Position numbers and translations under genes: made by a program
Source: Polytrichum commune
Taxonomy: Eukaryota; Streptophyta; Polytrichopsida; Polytrichales; Polytrichaceae
Reading direction: 5' to 3'
Length of the DNA stretch: 64,000 bases
Assembly (NCBI GenBank): GCA_950295325.1
Contig: OX485803.1
Coordinates: forward strand, 48,189,554 to 48,253,553
In this document: piece after piece, positions 24,378 through 36,660 of the stretch
Layout of the letters: every line of letters starts with the position of its first letter
How positions within the stretch are numbered: position 1 is the first letter of the stretch
The notes under the pieces: model-generated
What the model saw: only the letters and a program-made list of their open reading frames with translations
What the model was told of the DNA's origin: nothing
Databases searched by the model: none

Positions 24378-25211
24378 GGACATATGCTTTCCCGATACCA
24401 CACCCAAAACATCTTTTAAAATTCATTTTAAGCATGATTAACCAATTAATTTACATAGGCTCTATTCTAAAGAAGTATAGATCTTGCTAAGGTGCTCGAT
24501 TTGGCATTCTAAAAACCCCATTTGGTGCGATGGAGTAGAAATTTTGAACAAGATTCTCCCAAAATAATACCAAGCCCGTGGGGCAGCATTGTCCTTTAAG
24601 GGTTAAGGACACGTTTACATTGGTCACTGTAAGAATCACGGTCCGTTACCAGCGCGCCACTTCCATCTACTAGGTGGTTCTACGATCCACTACAATAGTA
24701 GATCTCCAATCGATGCTCATAAATTGTGTATACCATTTATGAATATACTACATTCGTCGAGTGGGAAAGAACCCGTGGTAAGTAAGTAAGTAAAGGAAAG
24801 CGCGAGTTCCCGTAACGACGATGAAAAAATGACATCGAATTTTCCAATTGGTTACAGAAGGGGAGGGAAGGCAGGGCAGGCAGGCTGGAATGTAAGAAGT
24901 TATGATTGCGAACGAGTGCTGGCTCCTTGAAGGACGCTGGTAACCAACTCCACATTATGAGCAAACACCTGCTTGGAGTTTGGGAAAATGGTTCAGGCCA
25001 CTCAATGCGTGCATGGCCGTCTCACAAAAGTCAAGTTGTACCCGAGTCCGACGAAGCAATCAAAGTGTGTGAGACATGCAAAGGTAAAGGCCATGCCCAT
25101 TCTCGCTCACTTACACTTACACTTACATTCATCGAGATTGCCAGATGATTCAAGTACTGGGGTAAGTAATTCGCCAGCGAGCCTTGTGTTTGGCAGATTG
25201 AATCGATTGCC
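24378..25211. other. Intergenic DNA, no gene seen
   Basis: It contains purine-rich GGGAGGGAAGGCAGGGCAGG near 24863 and ACTTAC repeats near 25110. Overlapping 75-92-codon frames on both strands carry no recognised motif. Confidence 0.4.
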
Positions 25212-25219
25212 GCCTGTAA

Positions 25220-25468
25220 CAGTGATCGGGGAGATTTTTGGGCCTAATTAATAATTGGTTGAGATCCTCCTAGTGTTTGCAAGTCCAACCGGTTACATGT
25301 TGATGGCATCCTTCGGTTTTCCTATATTAGTTTGAGGTATATTCTTCCATAAATTCCTCTAAAGTGATCAATAATTCTCCTGCAGTCTTGATGAACTTCA
25401 ACCGGTCGGTTATTTCTCAAACTCAACCGGTTCATTTGTAACTAACTGCCTGTTCTCCCCGATCATTG
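25220..25468 (+). mobile_element. hAT MITE with 8-bp target duplication
   Basis: A 249-bp element. Ends are CAGTGATCGGGGAGA and, on the other strand, CAATGATCGGGGAGA. It is flanked by GCCTGTAA (25212-25219) and GCCTGTAT (25469-25476), an 8-bp duplication with one mismatch. CANNG-type termini plus an 8-bp duplication are the hAT hallmark. ACCGGTT motifs sit near the right end. No ORF. Confidence 0.85.
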
Positions 25469-25484
25469 GCCTGTATCGATAAAC

Positions 25485-25910
25485 ACGCAGATCTGAGCGC
25501 CGGTTACAAATGAACCGGTTGAGTTTGAGAAACGACCGGTGGTTGAAGTTCAAGAGTTGAGGAAATTTACTGATTGATGTAAAGCTAGGATCGGGGAGAA
25601 CCGGCAGTTAGTTACAGATGAACCAGTTGAAGTTCATCAAGACTGTAGGAGAATTATTGATTGTTTTAGAGGAATCTATGGAGTATACCCCAATTTAATA
25701 AAGGAAAACCGGAGGATGTCGTCAACATGTAACTGGTTGGACTTGCAAACACTAGGATCTCAACTGATTATTATGCCCAAGCAATCTCCTCGATCATAGC
25801 TGATGTAAAAGGAATTAACAGAATGCTCCTCAATTCAAACCAAGGAAAACTGAAAGATGTGAACATGTAAGCAGTTGTGCCCAGAAATCTCCCTCGACAA
25901 TAATTAAGTA
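25485..25910 (-). mobile_element. Older hAT MITE copy split by a nested sister
   Basis: The outer copy reads 25500-25583 (CCGGTTACAAATGAACCGGT onward) and resumes at 25801-25905 (AAGGAATTAACAGAATGC through GAAATCTCCC). These halves align to the left and right parts of the complete elements. The interruption is the element at 25584-25800. Confidence 0.75.
25584..25800 (-). mobile_element. Nested hAT MITE inside a sister copy
   Basis: A 217-bp element with ends GCTAGGATCGGGGAGA and, on the other strand, GCTATGATCGAGGAGA. It is flanked by the 9-bp direct repeat TGATGTAAA (25575-25583, 25801-25809). The ninth base may be chance, since family members elsewhere show 8. Confidence 0.8.
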
Positions 25911-25986
25911 AACAGGCTGTTTAGAATACACTGTGGAGAATGTATGGATTTTGTTTTGGTACTTAATGACTGACTGATTGACTACC

Positions 25987-26312
25987 ACTACACAAAATAT
26001 GGTATTTAGTGTTTGATACACTAAATGCGAACGCATACACTAAATATCAATGACCCTATGAAAGTAAGTAACATTCAATGTAAACTCAAACACTAAATAT
26101 CAACTATGGTAATATGTGGAAGTTACATGTTTGAATTTAGTGTTAGCAAGGATATGAAAAAAAGAGGATGTAATAAGGGAGGTGGCAGTAGGGGAAGGTA
26201 GCGGCACATTTATGTCTAACACTAAATGTTGAAGAATTGAAAAATAGTGTTGAGCATGGTAGGGTGGTAACGACACTAAATATAATCAAACACTGGATTT
26301 CATGTTTTGTGT
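25987..26312. repeat. TTTAGTGT-rich inverted-repeat element
   Basis: The left arm CACTACACAAAATATGGTAT mirrors, imperfectly, the right end (reverse complement GAGTACACAAAACATGAAAT). ACACTAAAT and its complement recur at least eight times inside. CACTAC-like left bases hint at CACTA, but the right end is GAGTA and no 3-bp duplication is evident. Relatives lie at about 31890-32265 and 47355-47590. Confidence 0.5.
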
Positions 26313-28587
26313 ACTCTCAATTGATTGTTGTGAATTGTGATAAAGTGTGCTCAGATGCTTGTGAACATTACCTCGTGATGTTCATTGATTCCCACTGTGC
26401 ACACATCACGAGTCATCATCTATCTTGTGTTATTCTACGTGACATCAGACTTGTAGTACCCCCGGGTGGCAACTCAAACAAACAATTCCAGGGGGCTTGT
26501 CTAAAAATTTCACAAAGGCATAGATTATGTATACATAATTGTACATATAATCTAGATCATGTTTCAAATGATCTGGATTCAAGAGTTTCAGAAGAGAAGT
26601 GGGAGAGAAGTCACCGAGAGAAGTCGGGAAGAGAGTTAGGGTTAGGGCTTACAAGCCAAAATAATCTAGATTATCTTGAAAAAAAATAGATTACATAAAT
26701 CATAGTTAGGTATGATAAGAGACTAGATTATGGATGAGCCCCCCTGTCCAAGAGAAAGTCCACATTATTTTCAAATTATTCATGTATTGTATTGTAATAC
26801 ATAGGCATGTTCAAATCAAAAAAATATTACGTACTATGGACGGTCTCAATGTGCACTACATCACTCCACTCTAAGTTCTGTAAAATTGTTCTCTGGTATG
26901 AATATACAAAGATAATATGGATGGAATATCTGTTACAAATTATTTTGCACTAGTTGCCACTCCGAGGTAGTACCCTTAGCCCTCCCTAACATATAAGTCT
27001 GCAAGTAATCAGGTATAACTGCGACTCGAAGTAAGGACCAATTCAACTCTTGCTACTTATGAAATCAAAGAACAAGAGATCGAGGATGCCGAGTCGCGAT
27101 GAACAACTACAAAACGCGAGGAAGTCCTTGAATGCCGAACTTATTCACTCCACATGCGAGATTGCAAGAGCAACGTTTGCAACACTTCACTTAGTTGTTG
27201 CAAGTGCCCCTATGCCCAAATGAATGGGGTCTTCTTGTTCTTAGATGAGTGCACCTATTTGGACACTTTTTGGATTTCAGCGGATGTAGAGATTTGATAA
27301 CAAAACAACAATCACATGAGCACATTAGCAAATCCAAAAGAAGGAAAACATTACCTAATTTGATTTTTTGTTTGTTTTTGGATTCAAGTTGAACATCTTA
27401 CGAATTCTTGAAGTGAAAGTCGTAGATGACTTATGATAGTTTCTATTTTCGTTTCTTTTTTTCTTTTGATTATGTACATTTCATAGTTGGATATGAGATT
27501 ATATGTTAGAATCCATCATAGATGATGGTTCATGCCAAGGAGGCAATTCTCATCTTTAGAAAGGTTGTTCATAAAAACACCTTCTTGACTACTTAATTGA
27601 TGATTTTCTATTTACAACAAAGGACCAACATGCTTGGGAAGAGGGCATTGAGGGAAACGCATTGATACCCTTTGTGTTTGCATTAAAAATGGGTTATTTA
27701 TAGTTTCACAGAGTCATTCCTAAAAACCAGTTAGACGCATTTTTCTTCTTCTAAAGGATGGGTCACCATCTAGACCCTCTAGATATTTGTTTGCACTTCT
27801 AGGAGTTTATGAAGTCTCTAAGAGATTTTGAGATTAGAATCATATCACACAAACTCTGAAAAATGCCCACATATTGATATGAGTAAATAGCTTCAAGCCA
27901 AGTCCTAAAGACGTCAATCCATGCATGTGCTATAATTAGGTACCATCTTGGAGCTCGATTAATTCTATTCTAACCCAACAAACATGCATGTCTTAAGGTA
28001 CGTCCACCTCAAACCAACAATGATTAAACCTAAAACCAATATTTCGTACCACAACCATGCATCTAGAAGCTTCAAATATATGATAAAGATACATGTTGTT
28101 GGTTTTAGGTATGCCTACCTTACATATACTAGTAGCAACAAGAATGACATCATGAAGGAGGAATAGTTTGTTGAAGTCTATGTGCATAATTTTCATCACC
28201 ACCATTCTATATTTATGCCTTCGTTTAAAATGTCTTGGAGTAGTGCGAATCATGGCAAGAACTAGGATTGTGGATGTGCTTGGAACTTGTCTAACCCACT
28301 ACTTTTGGTGATGTGACTTCCTAGAAGAACACAAACACAAACTTCAATTCAAAGGACCGACGAACAAAGGGCCCAACAAAGGGCACCTAGGGAGGTGTCT
28401 CCATAGGAAATCGATCTTGAGGGAGATTGTTTCAAAGTGAAAGGCTCAAATTACAATATTTGGATCCCACAAAGTTGGAAGATCATTGTTGTTGGTGATA
28501 TACCAACTATATCCCATTAAATGTGTTGTGTCATATGAGAACCTCAAAAATAATTGTGATTCTTTGACCACTTGCAAACAACATCAC
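26313..28587. other. Intergenic DNA
   Basis: A 150-codon open frame (26237-26689, plus) has no recognisable domain, starts in repeat sequence and is probably chance. 27247-27545 is copy 2 of the dispersed repeat described at 19556-19833. Nothing else recognised. Confidence 0.45.
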
Positions 28588-28590
28588 TCA

Positions 28591-28733
28591 CACTAGTAGG
28601 AAAGGTGGGTCTCCATGACACGCCAATCTAACACGAAGTGTCTAGAATAACGATGTTATGACATCGGTTGATGTTATTCTAGACACTTCGTGTTAGATTG
28701 GCGTATCATGTAGACCCCCCTTTCCTAGTAGTG
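28591..28733. mobile_element. Miniature CACTA element, 143 bp, TSD TCA
   Basis: A near-perfect hairpin from end to end. The termini are CACTAGTAGGAAAGG and, on the other strand, CACTACTAGGAAAGG, with TCA on both sides (28588-28590, 28734-28736). Each arm is about 65 bp and the loop is only a few bases. CACTA ends and 3-bp duplications define the En/Spm (CACTA) superfamily. With no coding room it must have used an autonomous relative's transposase. Confidence 0.9.
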
Positions 28734-28736
28734 TCA

Positions 28737-29929
28737 TAATCAACTCCAACCCATCCATTAATTTGCACTATTTTTTAAGGTTAGACTGGTGGTGTAGTCT
28801 ATGAGTGTGCTTGCACTTTGTTCCAAAGGCATTGCTAGTCATGGAACCATCACTATTTTGAAGCAATCCAATCTCCCAACATTTTAAATTATTTTCCATG
28901 TATTTGTACAATATTTGTGGATTCTACTTTAGAAATGTTGTCCTCAGTTTAGTTGCAACATGCAATCGCAACTTAGGCAATATGTGTTGATGTGTAGCAC
29001 TCTACAATCCTACGTCCCAAGTATGACATGGACGCCTACCTAGCAACTCTTTTGAAAGTGAACCTTGGGACTTGTGTTGGGAATCGGGTCAAGCAAAAAG
29101 CTAGACCCAACTCTCAACACAAGTCCTCCAAATATTTTTTTCATATAATAATCAACATCCAACTAAAATGATAATTAACCATATTTTAATAGGATCTTAA
29201 GGCTCAAAAGTTGGGCTCCGTGTTAAGACTTGCTAGCCACAAGTGGGACTTGGGACTTGGGAGTCCATGTGAACCGGCCCCTTATAGACATGAGTTATTT
29301 TGCATCAGATGTATTATGAAGTGTCTTATTAATTAGTTCTCTATGCGGATCATTCCAAAAGCTTGCAGTGTGCACTAAATTATTGAAGAGTCAACAGCAT
29401 ATCCCATAATAGTGGGATCATCCTTGGTTTAATATTTCTGCATATAGAGTTAAGGCAACCATAACCTATCACTTAAGAGATTTTGCGCCATGTTTGAAGA
29501 GAAGTATAAGGGTGTGTAAAAATTTCCATGTAGGAAGACAAAAATCAAGAGCACTATAAATTTTTTTTGGTAATTTTATATCTTAAATTGAAATTACTGT
29601 GGATTTTTGAAGCCAAAAGTTGGCCCGCACATATTACCAATGCCTAGAGTCTACTGTAATTGCTCATTCAAACCGCTCATTCCTCTCCACTTTAGCACTC
29701 AACACCAAGAGTTGTGTATGCCAGTATTGGTTATAGCTTGATCGAAATTTAGTTTCAACCTGATTGAAATTATAGTACCCTATAGATTGTCGATTTTTAT
29801 AATAGATGCCAATCTGGAATAGGCGCCTCTATTCTAGAATTTGAGAAGAAAAATATCTTTATTCTAGAAGAAGACAAGGTGCTCAGAAACATAGAGCAAG
29901 GAGTTTTACTTAACACTTATAATAGAGGT
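28737..29929. other. Intergenic DNA
   Basis: No gene. Near 29730-29780 an inverted piece of the dispersed repeat (CCCTATAGATTGTC) occurs. Confidence 0.45.
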
Positions 29930-30950
29930 ACCTATTCCCGATCAGGACCCCATTGACAATCTACAGGGTACCGGAATTTCAATAAGGCTAGGACTAATTT
30001 TGATTAGGTTGGAACCAATAATGTCATGAGAGTAATCCTGATTTTGAGTGCTAAAGTGAGGAGGAATTAGCGGTTTAAATGAGTGGTTATGGAACACTCT
30101 AGACATTGGTAATATGTTCGGGTCAACTTTGTCTTAAAAAACTCACAATAATTTCAATTTTTGGAATAAAATTATTGAAAAATTTGCAATCCTCTTGATT
30201 TCTATCTTCCTACGCAAAACAAATTTGCACCACCTTATACTTCTCTAGACATGGTGAAAAATCTCTTAAGTGATCGGTTATGGGTGCCTCTACTCTACAC
30301 AACTTTGGAAACATGTTTGCATATACATTATAACCAAAAATATTGTGGGTAGCATTAGATAGGGTGGATCCACCTACTCTCAAATAGGAGGTCATTGGGA
30401 ATCTATAGGGTGCCATAATATCAAGCAAGATGGGACTAATTTCAATAAAAAATTTTTGTGGGTGGTTGAAATAAGGTTCCACATTTCACGGTTTCTAAGG
30501 GTTAGTTTTCATGTAGGCCACTCACCCACAAGATTCTAGTGGAAATATAGATGCCACTAGGTGGAATCTACATTTCCACTAAAATCATGTGTGCGAAGCG
30601 GCCTACATGGAAACTAACCCCAAGTCTCCAACTTCAGTTATGGTATCACGAGACAATCGATAATGCCATGACACATATCCCCGGTTTTGAGAGCTAAAGT
30701 AAGGGATTCAACTCAAAATGAGTGCTTTTGGCTGACTCTAGGCAGTGGAAATGTGTTCGGGCCAAGTTTTGGCTTCAAACAATTTAGAGTTAATTCAAGT
30801 TAAGAAATAATATTATTGAATTTTTTTGCAGTCCTCCTGATTTCTATCTTCCTATATGTGAATTATCTGCACGGCCTTATACTTCTTTAGATTTGGCACA
30901 ACATCTCTTAAGTGACCACTAATGGCCGCCTGTACTCTAAGTGCAAGGTA
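29930..30950. repeat. Dispersed repeat, two tandem copies (B, C)
   Basis: Copy B (about 29939-30325) and copy C (about 30382-30950) both align with 6470-7500. Shared marks are CATTG-GAATCTA-AGGGT near the start and CTCTTAAGTGA near the end. Copy C also holds the foldback with arms AGGGTTAGTTTTCATGTAGG at 30498-30620; copy B lacks it. Copy C carries no insertion where copy A has a MITE, and so serves as the empty site. Confidence 0.65.
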
Positions 30951-31880
30951 AGCACTCTATCTTCTTCTTGTCCAATGTTTTGACCTATTTGGATTCACAA
31001 AATTGAGGAACTATAATTTATGACTAGAGGCAACAAATTCACTCCTAGCATGTGAGTTCTAAGCGACATGTCATGTGTTGGTGACACGCAATAGAGTTAT
31101 TTGTAAAGAAAAATGGATGAAATCATGGGTTTGGTCCCAAACCATGAGTTTGTGAGAATTAACACAAACATTACTAACAAATGCATCTCAATATAACTAC
31201 AAAATGACTATGTTATGACTAAACATGGACCACTTTGACTCAAGTCAAACAAAGGTTTGAGTTTTCAAGTTTAGTGACAGATGTGCAGTCATCTTGGTCA
31301 TTTGTTTGTGTTGTTCAAAACCCATGTCTCATGTCATGTCCATCTCTTGAATCTAACTGAGCCTTACTAGTAGATCATTGACTAAGAATTGTATCATAAA
31401 AATTATAGTTATCAAATCATGTCATGATTATAAAAGTGCAAGGCGTTTTAATTGGCAACTCTACTTTATTGGATAGTACCTACACTCAATCTTTGCCACA
31501 TCAAAGAATCAAACCCTCCCACTTCGTTAGAGCCAAGTACCCTAGCCAACTTCACATCCAAGTTTACTTGATATATACAGATAAGAGTTTAGATTTATTA
31601 AATACCACTGTCCTAAACAACTAGACTACATTGGCCACATTATTCATTATCATCCACATTATTAGTGTTGCAACAACTAGGTGGAACCTAGAGAGGATGT
31701 CATGTAACATCTAGTGTTTGTAACAGTCGGTGTTTGCACAGTGATTCATGAAGATACATCTAATGAACAAGACACATCAATCTTACTCTCACTCCAAATC
31801 AAGGGTTGTGAGATTTTGAAGTGTCATGGCCTTTCAATTTTTTGTTAGAGCAATCTCTTTTTAGGTGGGTTTTGTCACAA
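30951..31880. other. Intergenic DNA, no gene seen
   Basis: Only short chance frames. Confidence 0.45.
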
Positions 31881-31889
31881 AATCTACAT

Positions 31890-32265
31890 TGAATATTGTA
31901 TTTAGTGTCACCAATTTTATTTTGTCTAGCTCACTACTAATTGTGAACCCCCTATGTAGTATCACCAACACTAAATGTAAGCCTAACACTATTTGTCACT
32001 CCTTGTCAAAAAATTGAATAATATAGACTTACAACATTGCAATTACTATCACTTACTTAGGGTTTTTTCATAAAAAATTCAAACATCCATGATGGTAATT
32101 CATTATAAACTTACGAGGATGAAGAATGTACCAAAAGTGGATGAACTAGAAGTAAATTGGGATGACAATATTTGTAAAATTATTCATAAGAAGTATCATT
32201 AGAAAACTCACCATAGTGACATAAAATACCATATTACACTAAATACAATATTTAGTGTAGTAACC
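31890..32265. repeat. TTTAGTGT inverted-repeat element
   Basis: Arms GAATATTGTATTTAGTGTCA (left) and ACACTAAATACAATATTTAG (right) enclose AT-rich DNA with more ACACTAAAT words. Same family as 47355-47590. Ends not resolved to the base. Confidence 0.4.
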
Positions 32266-32460
32266 CTTGACACATTATCCACTTTATGAAATGTAGAGTC
32301 CATGTAGTTTTCCATTCATTCAAATTTCCTTGAGCCCCAAAGCCTGAATGTAAAGTGGAGTGGAATGGTTAACATCAAATCAATGAGACAAAGTATGTGC
32401 TCAAAATATAGAGACCATTCCAGAATCAATAATGAACATAGTTAAGAAGACATACACGAT

Positions 32461-32482
32461 TGCTTACACACACACACACACA
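32461..32482. repeat. (CA)n microsatellite
   Basis: About ten CA units by eye. Confidence 0.85.
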
Positions 32483-32627
32483 CTTACTACCTCATGTAGA
32501 GTTTCCATCTCAACTCCTATTGTGAACTTGATTTGACAGTTTTTGTGACTTGCAATTGCTCGCTTGATGAAACACTCCACCCATTGCAATTTTATGGATG
32601 TTAAAAACCCAATGCTACACATATTAT

Positions 32628-32831
32628 CCCAATTAGTGCATGTTACTATTTGGAGTTATGCGGTGCAATAATGTCTTACTCAAGAGTGCAACTTTTACTC
32701 ACGAAAGTTCAAAAGGTTGTTTGGACATTATAGAACATAAATGACTTTGCATGATAGAATATTACATCTCATTAAATAGTCATACCAATGCGTAACTCCA
32801 AATAGTAACACACACTAATTGGGATAATTAG
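32628..32831. repeat. Foldback repeat, best copy of its family
   Basis: Left arm ATTATCCCAATTAGTGCATG and right arm (reverse complement ATTATCCCAATTAGTGTGTG) continue into TTACTATTTGGAGTTA for about 45 bp. About 204 bp in total, no ORF. Likely a MITE of undetermined superfamily. Confidence 0.7.
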
Positions 32832-33277
32832 TGTAGAGCTAAGGTGAAAATGTAGCATGAAAAATAATAATATTGTGTGCCAAAATCTTATTTGAACTCA
32901 TGCCCATAAATTGATTAGGGTGGCACAAGGAGTATGAAGCAAGCACTATACCTCAATCATAGGTACCATATGAAGTAGGTCACCAAATCTCTTGTCACAA
33001 TTTGAACCTATTTCGACCAATGAAAACCCACCCCGATTGACCTCCCAAAATGTTGTCGAAATGTTTCGGCTCGAAACGATAGTTGTCAAAATATTTCGAC
33101 TCAAAACAAAAGTTGTCAAATGGTGTCGTTAGGAAAGTACCTTAATTCTAGTAGGGAAAGTCACCCAAGTTTTCTTGATGCTTAAATTACCATCCACAAG
33201 GATTGGGGCCAAGCTAGTGAAATATGGCGTTATAGCTTGTCCTACTAGGCTGGGTGGTCCAATCTAGCCTTGCAAAG

Positions 33278-34281
33278 CAATGTCCGGGGATAACCGGTAT
33301 TTAGTGTAATGGCGGCTGGTTGGTTTTGTGAAAAGTCCGGTTGAATTGCGAAAGTGGAGGATCTGAAATTGGTGCTTTTGAAAAAAAAACGGATTTCAAC
33401 TGGCCACCATTTTGGAGAGGAGGATTTCTACCTGGATGAATTGTGAAATAGGCGGATATTATCCAGTTTGATTCATCTAGGGCCGGATATCATCTGGTTC
33501 TAGGGTTTAGGTTATGTGTTTGTTGTAGGCTTGTAGTGATTTGGTGAATGGCGGACAGGCGGAGCTTTTGCTTCATTGTTGACGGCTAGCGTTTAGAATG
33601 TATTATGAGTGTGTTTATGGAAGATCTTTGTGGTGATCTTGATAACGTACTAATGGAAGCCATAGCTTTATGGAGGAACTCTACAAAGTTTAGATGGTTG
33701 TTTTCACATCCACAGAGATACCTTTTAGGGCGTTTTTCCTCTTGAAGGTGAAGATGATACTGCTGATTTTGACTCTAACAGTTGATGAATTTCATTTTTG
33801 TATATAGTATGGTATGTTAGGTTACTCCTTTATCATGATGTGCCCTCAAATCTAATATGAGGTTTTAAGACCTAGGTATGATAGAAGAGTAAATCCACAG
33901 CCATCACCGGTTGATGGGTTATTTTAGATTCAAATCCTGCTATGGATAAATTGTTGATCATTGTTGCTGGATGTTGATATCATTACATATTATTGGTGTA
34001 TGTTACTATATTATTTGGACATTGTTGTTGAATGGTGTATGTTGTGTGTAGATATAATTTTGCTACATTGGAAAACTAGCTTACTTATCAATGCCCAAGT
34101 TTTTGGCGGGTTGTCATTACAATGAAGAGGAAATTAGCCGGCACTTGAAAAAAAATATAGGATATTGGCCAGTCCAAATTAATGGCAATAAGTTTGCAAC
34201 CGGTCAAATCTTGAAAAAACCGGTAGAAGTTGTGAAGGGGCGGATTTTAGCTGGTTGAGCTCAAAAATCTCCCGAACCCTA
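33278..34281. mobile_element. 1.0-kb hAT derivative, perfect 8-bp TSD
   Basis: Termini are CAATGTCCGGGG and, on the other strand, TAGGGTTCGGGA, flanked by TTGCAAAG on both sides (33270-33277, 34282-34289). CCGGT/GCCGG-type motifs crowd the first and last 200-300 bp, as expected of subterminal transposase-binding repeats. No transposase is recognisable. A tRNA-like B box (GATTCAAATCC) lies near 33930. Related to 52266-52925 and to the short elements with GATCGGGGAGA ends. Confidence 0.85.
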
Positions 34282-34289
34282 TTGCAAAG

Positions 34290-36200
34290 GCCAATCTATG
34301 ATTTAGGACAACATGTTCCATGCACATTCCCTCTTTTAAATCCTAAAAGGTGGGAAGAGGATGTCACAAAATTTTCTCCCAACTTTCAAAATAGGCTCAA
34401 AACACGATGAGCTAGTGAGCTCTTAATAGAAAAGGAGGATCAAACCCATGAATCTGTTTGTATTTGAGGGACTTCATGGATAATTCTAGTGACACCATAT
34501 TTTGGATATTTTTACACTAACATGTAACTTGATGTGTTGCCCAAGACTCATATGTTGATAGTACATCATTTATGTTATCTAGTGTCATGTACACTATTTG
34601 CAAAGGGCCTAAACTAGATGCTTAGAGGTCTCAAAGTGTCATGTCTGCTAATTACCAATATGACATTATTCTTCAACATCAATAACTTTTTAAAGTGAAA
34701 AGTATTTACATTATGACATTTAGCATAGCACATTTGCATAATTTAGATGATAGTTTTGCGTCTTAGTATGAAAAAGGAAGATATTATTGAGCATACTAAT
34801 GGCAAGTGGCATGTGTTTACATTTTAGTATACAAGAGGAAGATATAATTGGGCATACAAGTGTCATTTGCATACACTTTAGTCAACTTATAGACCATTGT
34901 GTGACACATGCATACACCTCATAACACTACGGTAATCTCCCACTTACGTACGCACCTGTTTAAGTACGCATCCCAGTTAAGTGCATAATTTTTTTTGACA
35001 ACAATCAGGGTTCAAACTTTATTGTTTGAACATGTTATGTAGAATCATTTACAGCTAATGCATGATTTTTTTACGCTTCACATTCAATGCCAGTTTGTTA
35101 ACGTTTTGTTGAAATGTCTCAAACGATTGTTGCAATTCATCATACATCTGTTCACCTTCCGTTGGAACATCGGAGCAAAGCAATTGGTCGTCGATGTCAA
35201 GGACAATTCTTGGTAGAGCTTCAATGCCTTTGAAGTCGGTAGCACTTTCAAATTCAACAATGATTTCACATCATTGGGCTTCGGTCAAGCGGGTTGCCTT
35301 AGGTTTCATTCATTTCCCGTTGCGATTCATCGAATCAGAGGGTCCAGAAAGCGATATGAGTAAAGTACGCACGTACCAACTAAGTGCGCACCAACGACTT
35401 CAGTTCAAAGTGCATACTCAAGCGGGAGATTATTGTATTGACCATACCATGCCCCCATGGGGTGGATTCTTCATGCAATGTATGAAGTAATATGAATGCA
35501 TAAAGGGGTATTATTTGAGGCATGAGTGTATATAATATACATACATGAGAACTTATTTTCTCCAATGTGTACATTGAAAAAGGCTATTAAGGATCTTGAA
35601 GTTTAGGTAGATATTAAAAAAATGAACTTAATGTATAGAGAAAAAAGATGACAATATCATGCAAGTTTCATCCAAATGACATGTGTTTTAGGGTCACATT
35701 ATTATGAATTATATCCTATGAATGAAAACATGTTCAATAACTTTCTCATTGGAAAGTGAAAGTGAATTCTATATGTAATAAGTGCCTTTTTATATCATGA
35801 TTTATATATTTTGTGTATGTAGTGGAGGCATTGATCACATTAAATTGAAAAGTTTAGAACAAATACTTCAGTCCATTTTCTAGCCTACTCTTAATACGTA
35901 TATATTTGTATTTCTGTATGAATTTCTCATATAGAGGGGGCATTATCTCATAGTCACCCATGCATGTCATTTAGGTTTATACTGAAGAGTCCACCCCTAG
36001 GCTCATGCCAACATATTAGTAAGTGCACTTGAACACCAAGTGTTATGAGGTGACACTAATGGTGAAGTCGTTGATCATTAGTATAACCTAGCATACACCT
36101 CAAAATAAGATAAGTGACACTATCATGCATGTGACACCAAATACCATAAACAACATAGGATTTAGTCATCCTTATTGTTGAGTAGAAGGATGATGGGGGT
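34290..36200. other. Intergenic DNA, no gene seen
   Basis: Frames of 60-98 codons overlap on both strands near 35080-35570 and look like chance. Confidence 0.5.
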
Positions 36201-36479
36201 GTCGGGATCTTCACAGGAGGCCATGTGAGTCCAATGTAAAGTGTGGGAGTCCAAATTTGACGGAAAGACGGAAATACGGAAATACGGATTCCATTTCCAT
36301 ATTTTTCCTTGCTTATCTGAAGGTAATAGGGTCTCTTAGGTTAAAATTACTTGTACTAGGAAATAGAGTATTCTAACTCCGCCTTGTGCGGTAAAACGAC
36401 TTAAAATAAGTACTATGACCGGTCCGTCAAATAGGATGGGCGGACCGTGTAATCATGATCCGAACCATTGGTCCGGACC

Positions 36480-36660
36480 AAGTAACGGACGCGCCAAGAT
36501 TACCCAACGGACCGGAAGTGGCGGTTATAACGGGTTTATGACGGTTGGGGGAAGACCGTCGGAAAACCGTTATAACCGTTATAACCGTTTTCCGTTAACC
36601 CAAACGGTAACAGGGGAGGGATATTTAGGAGTCCCTTCCTTCTCCTTCCCACTTTTTTCT
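36480..36660 (+). promoter_or_regulatory. Putative promoter with clustered MYB-type AACGG sites
   Basis: CCGTT/AACGG cores are repeated many times (about 36484-36611), including a direct array ACCGTTATAACCGTTATAAC at about 36566. A TATA-like GATATTTAGG (about 36620-36629) and a pyrimidine-rich CCCTTCCTTCTCCTTCCC follow. AACGG is the core of plant MYB and mitosis-specific-activator elements. The position about 240 bp upstream of the 690-codon ORF suggests this is its promoter. Inferred, not demonstrated. Confidence 0.45.

Noticed and set aside
26237-26689. 150-codon plus-strand frame
   Set aside because: It starts inside a repeat, has no recognisable domain and has no supporting promoter or codon signal.
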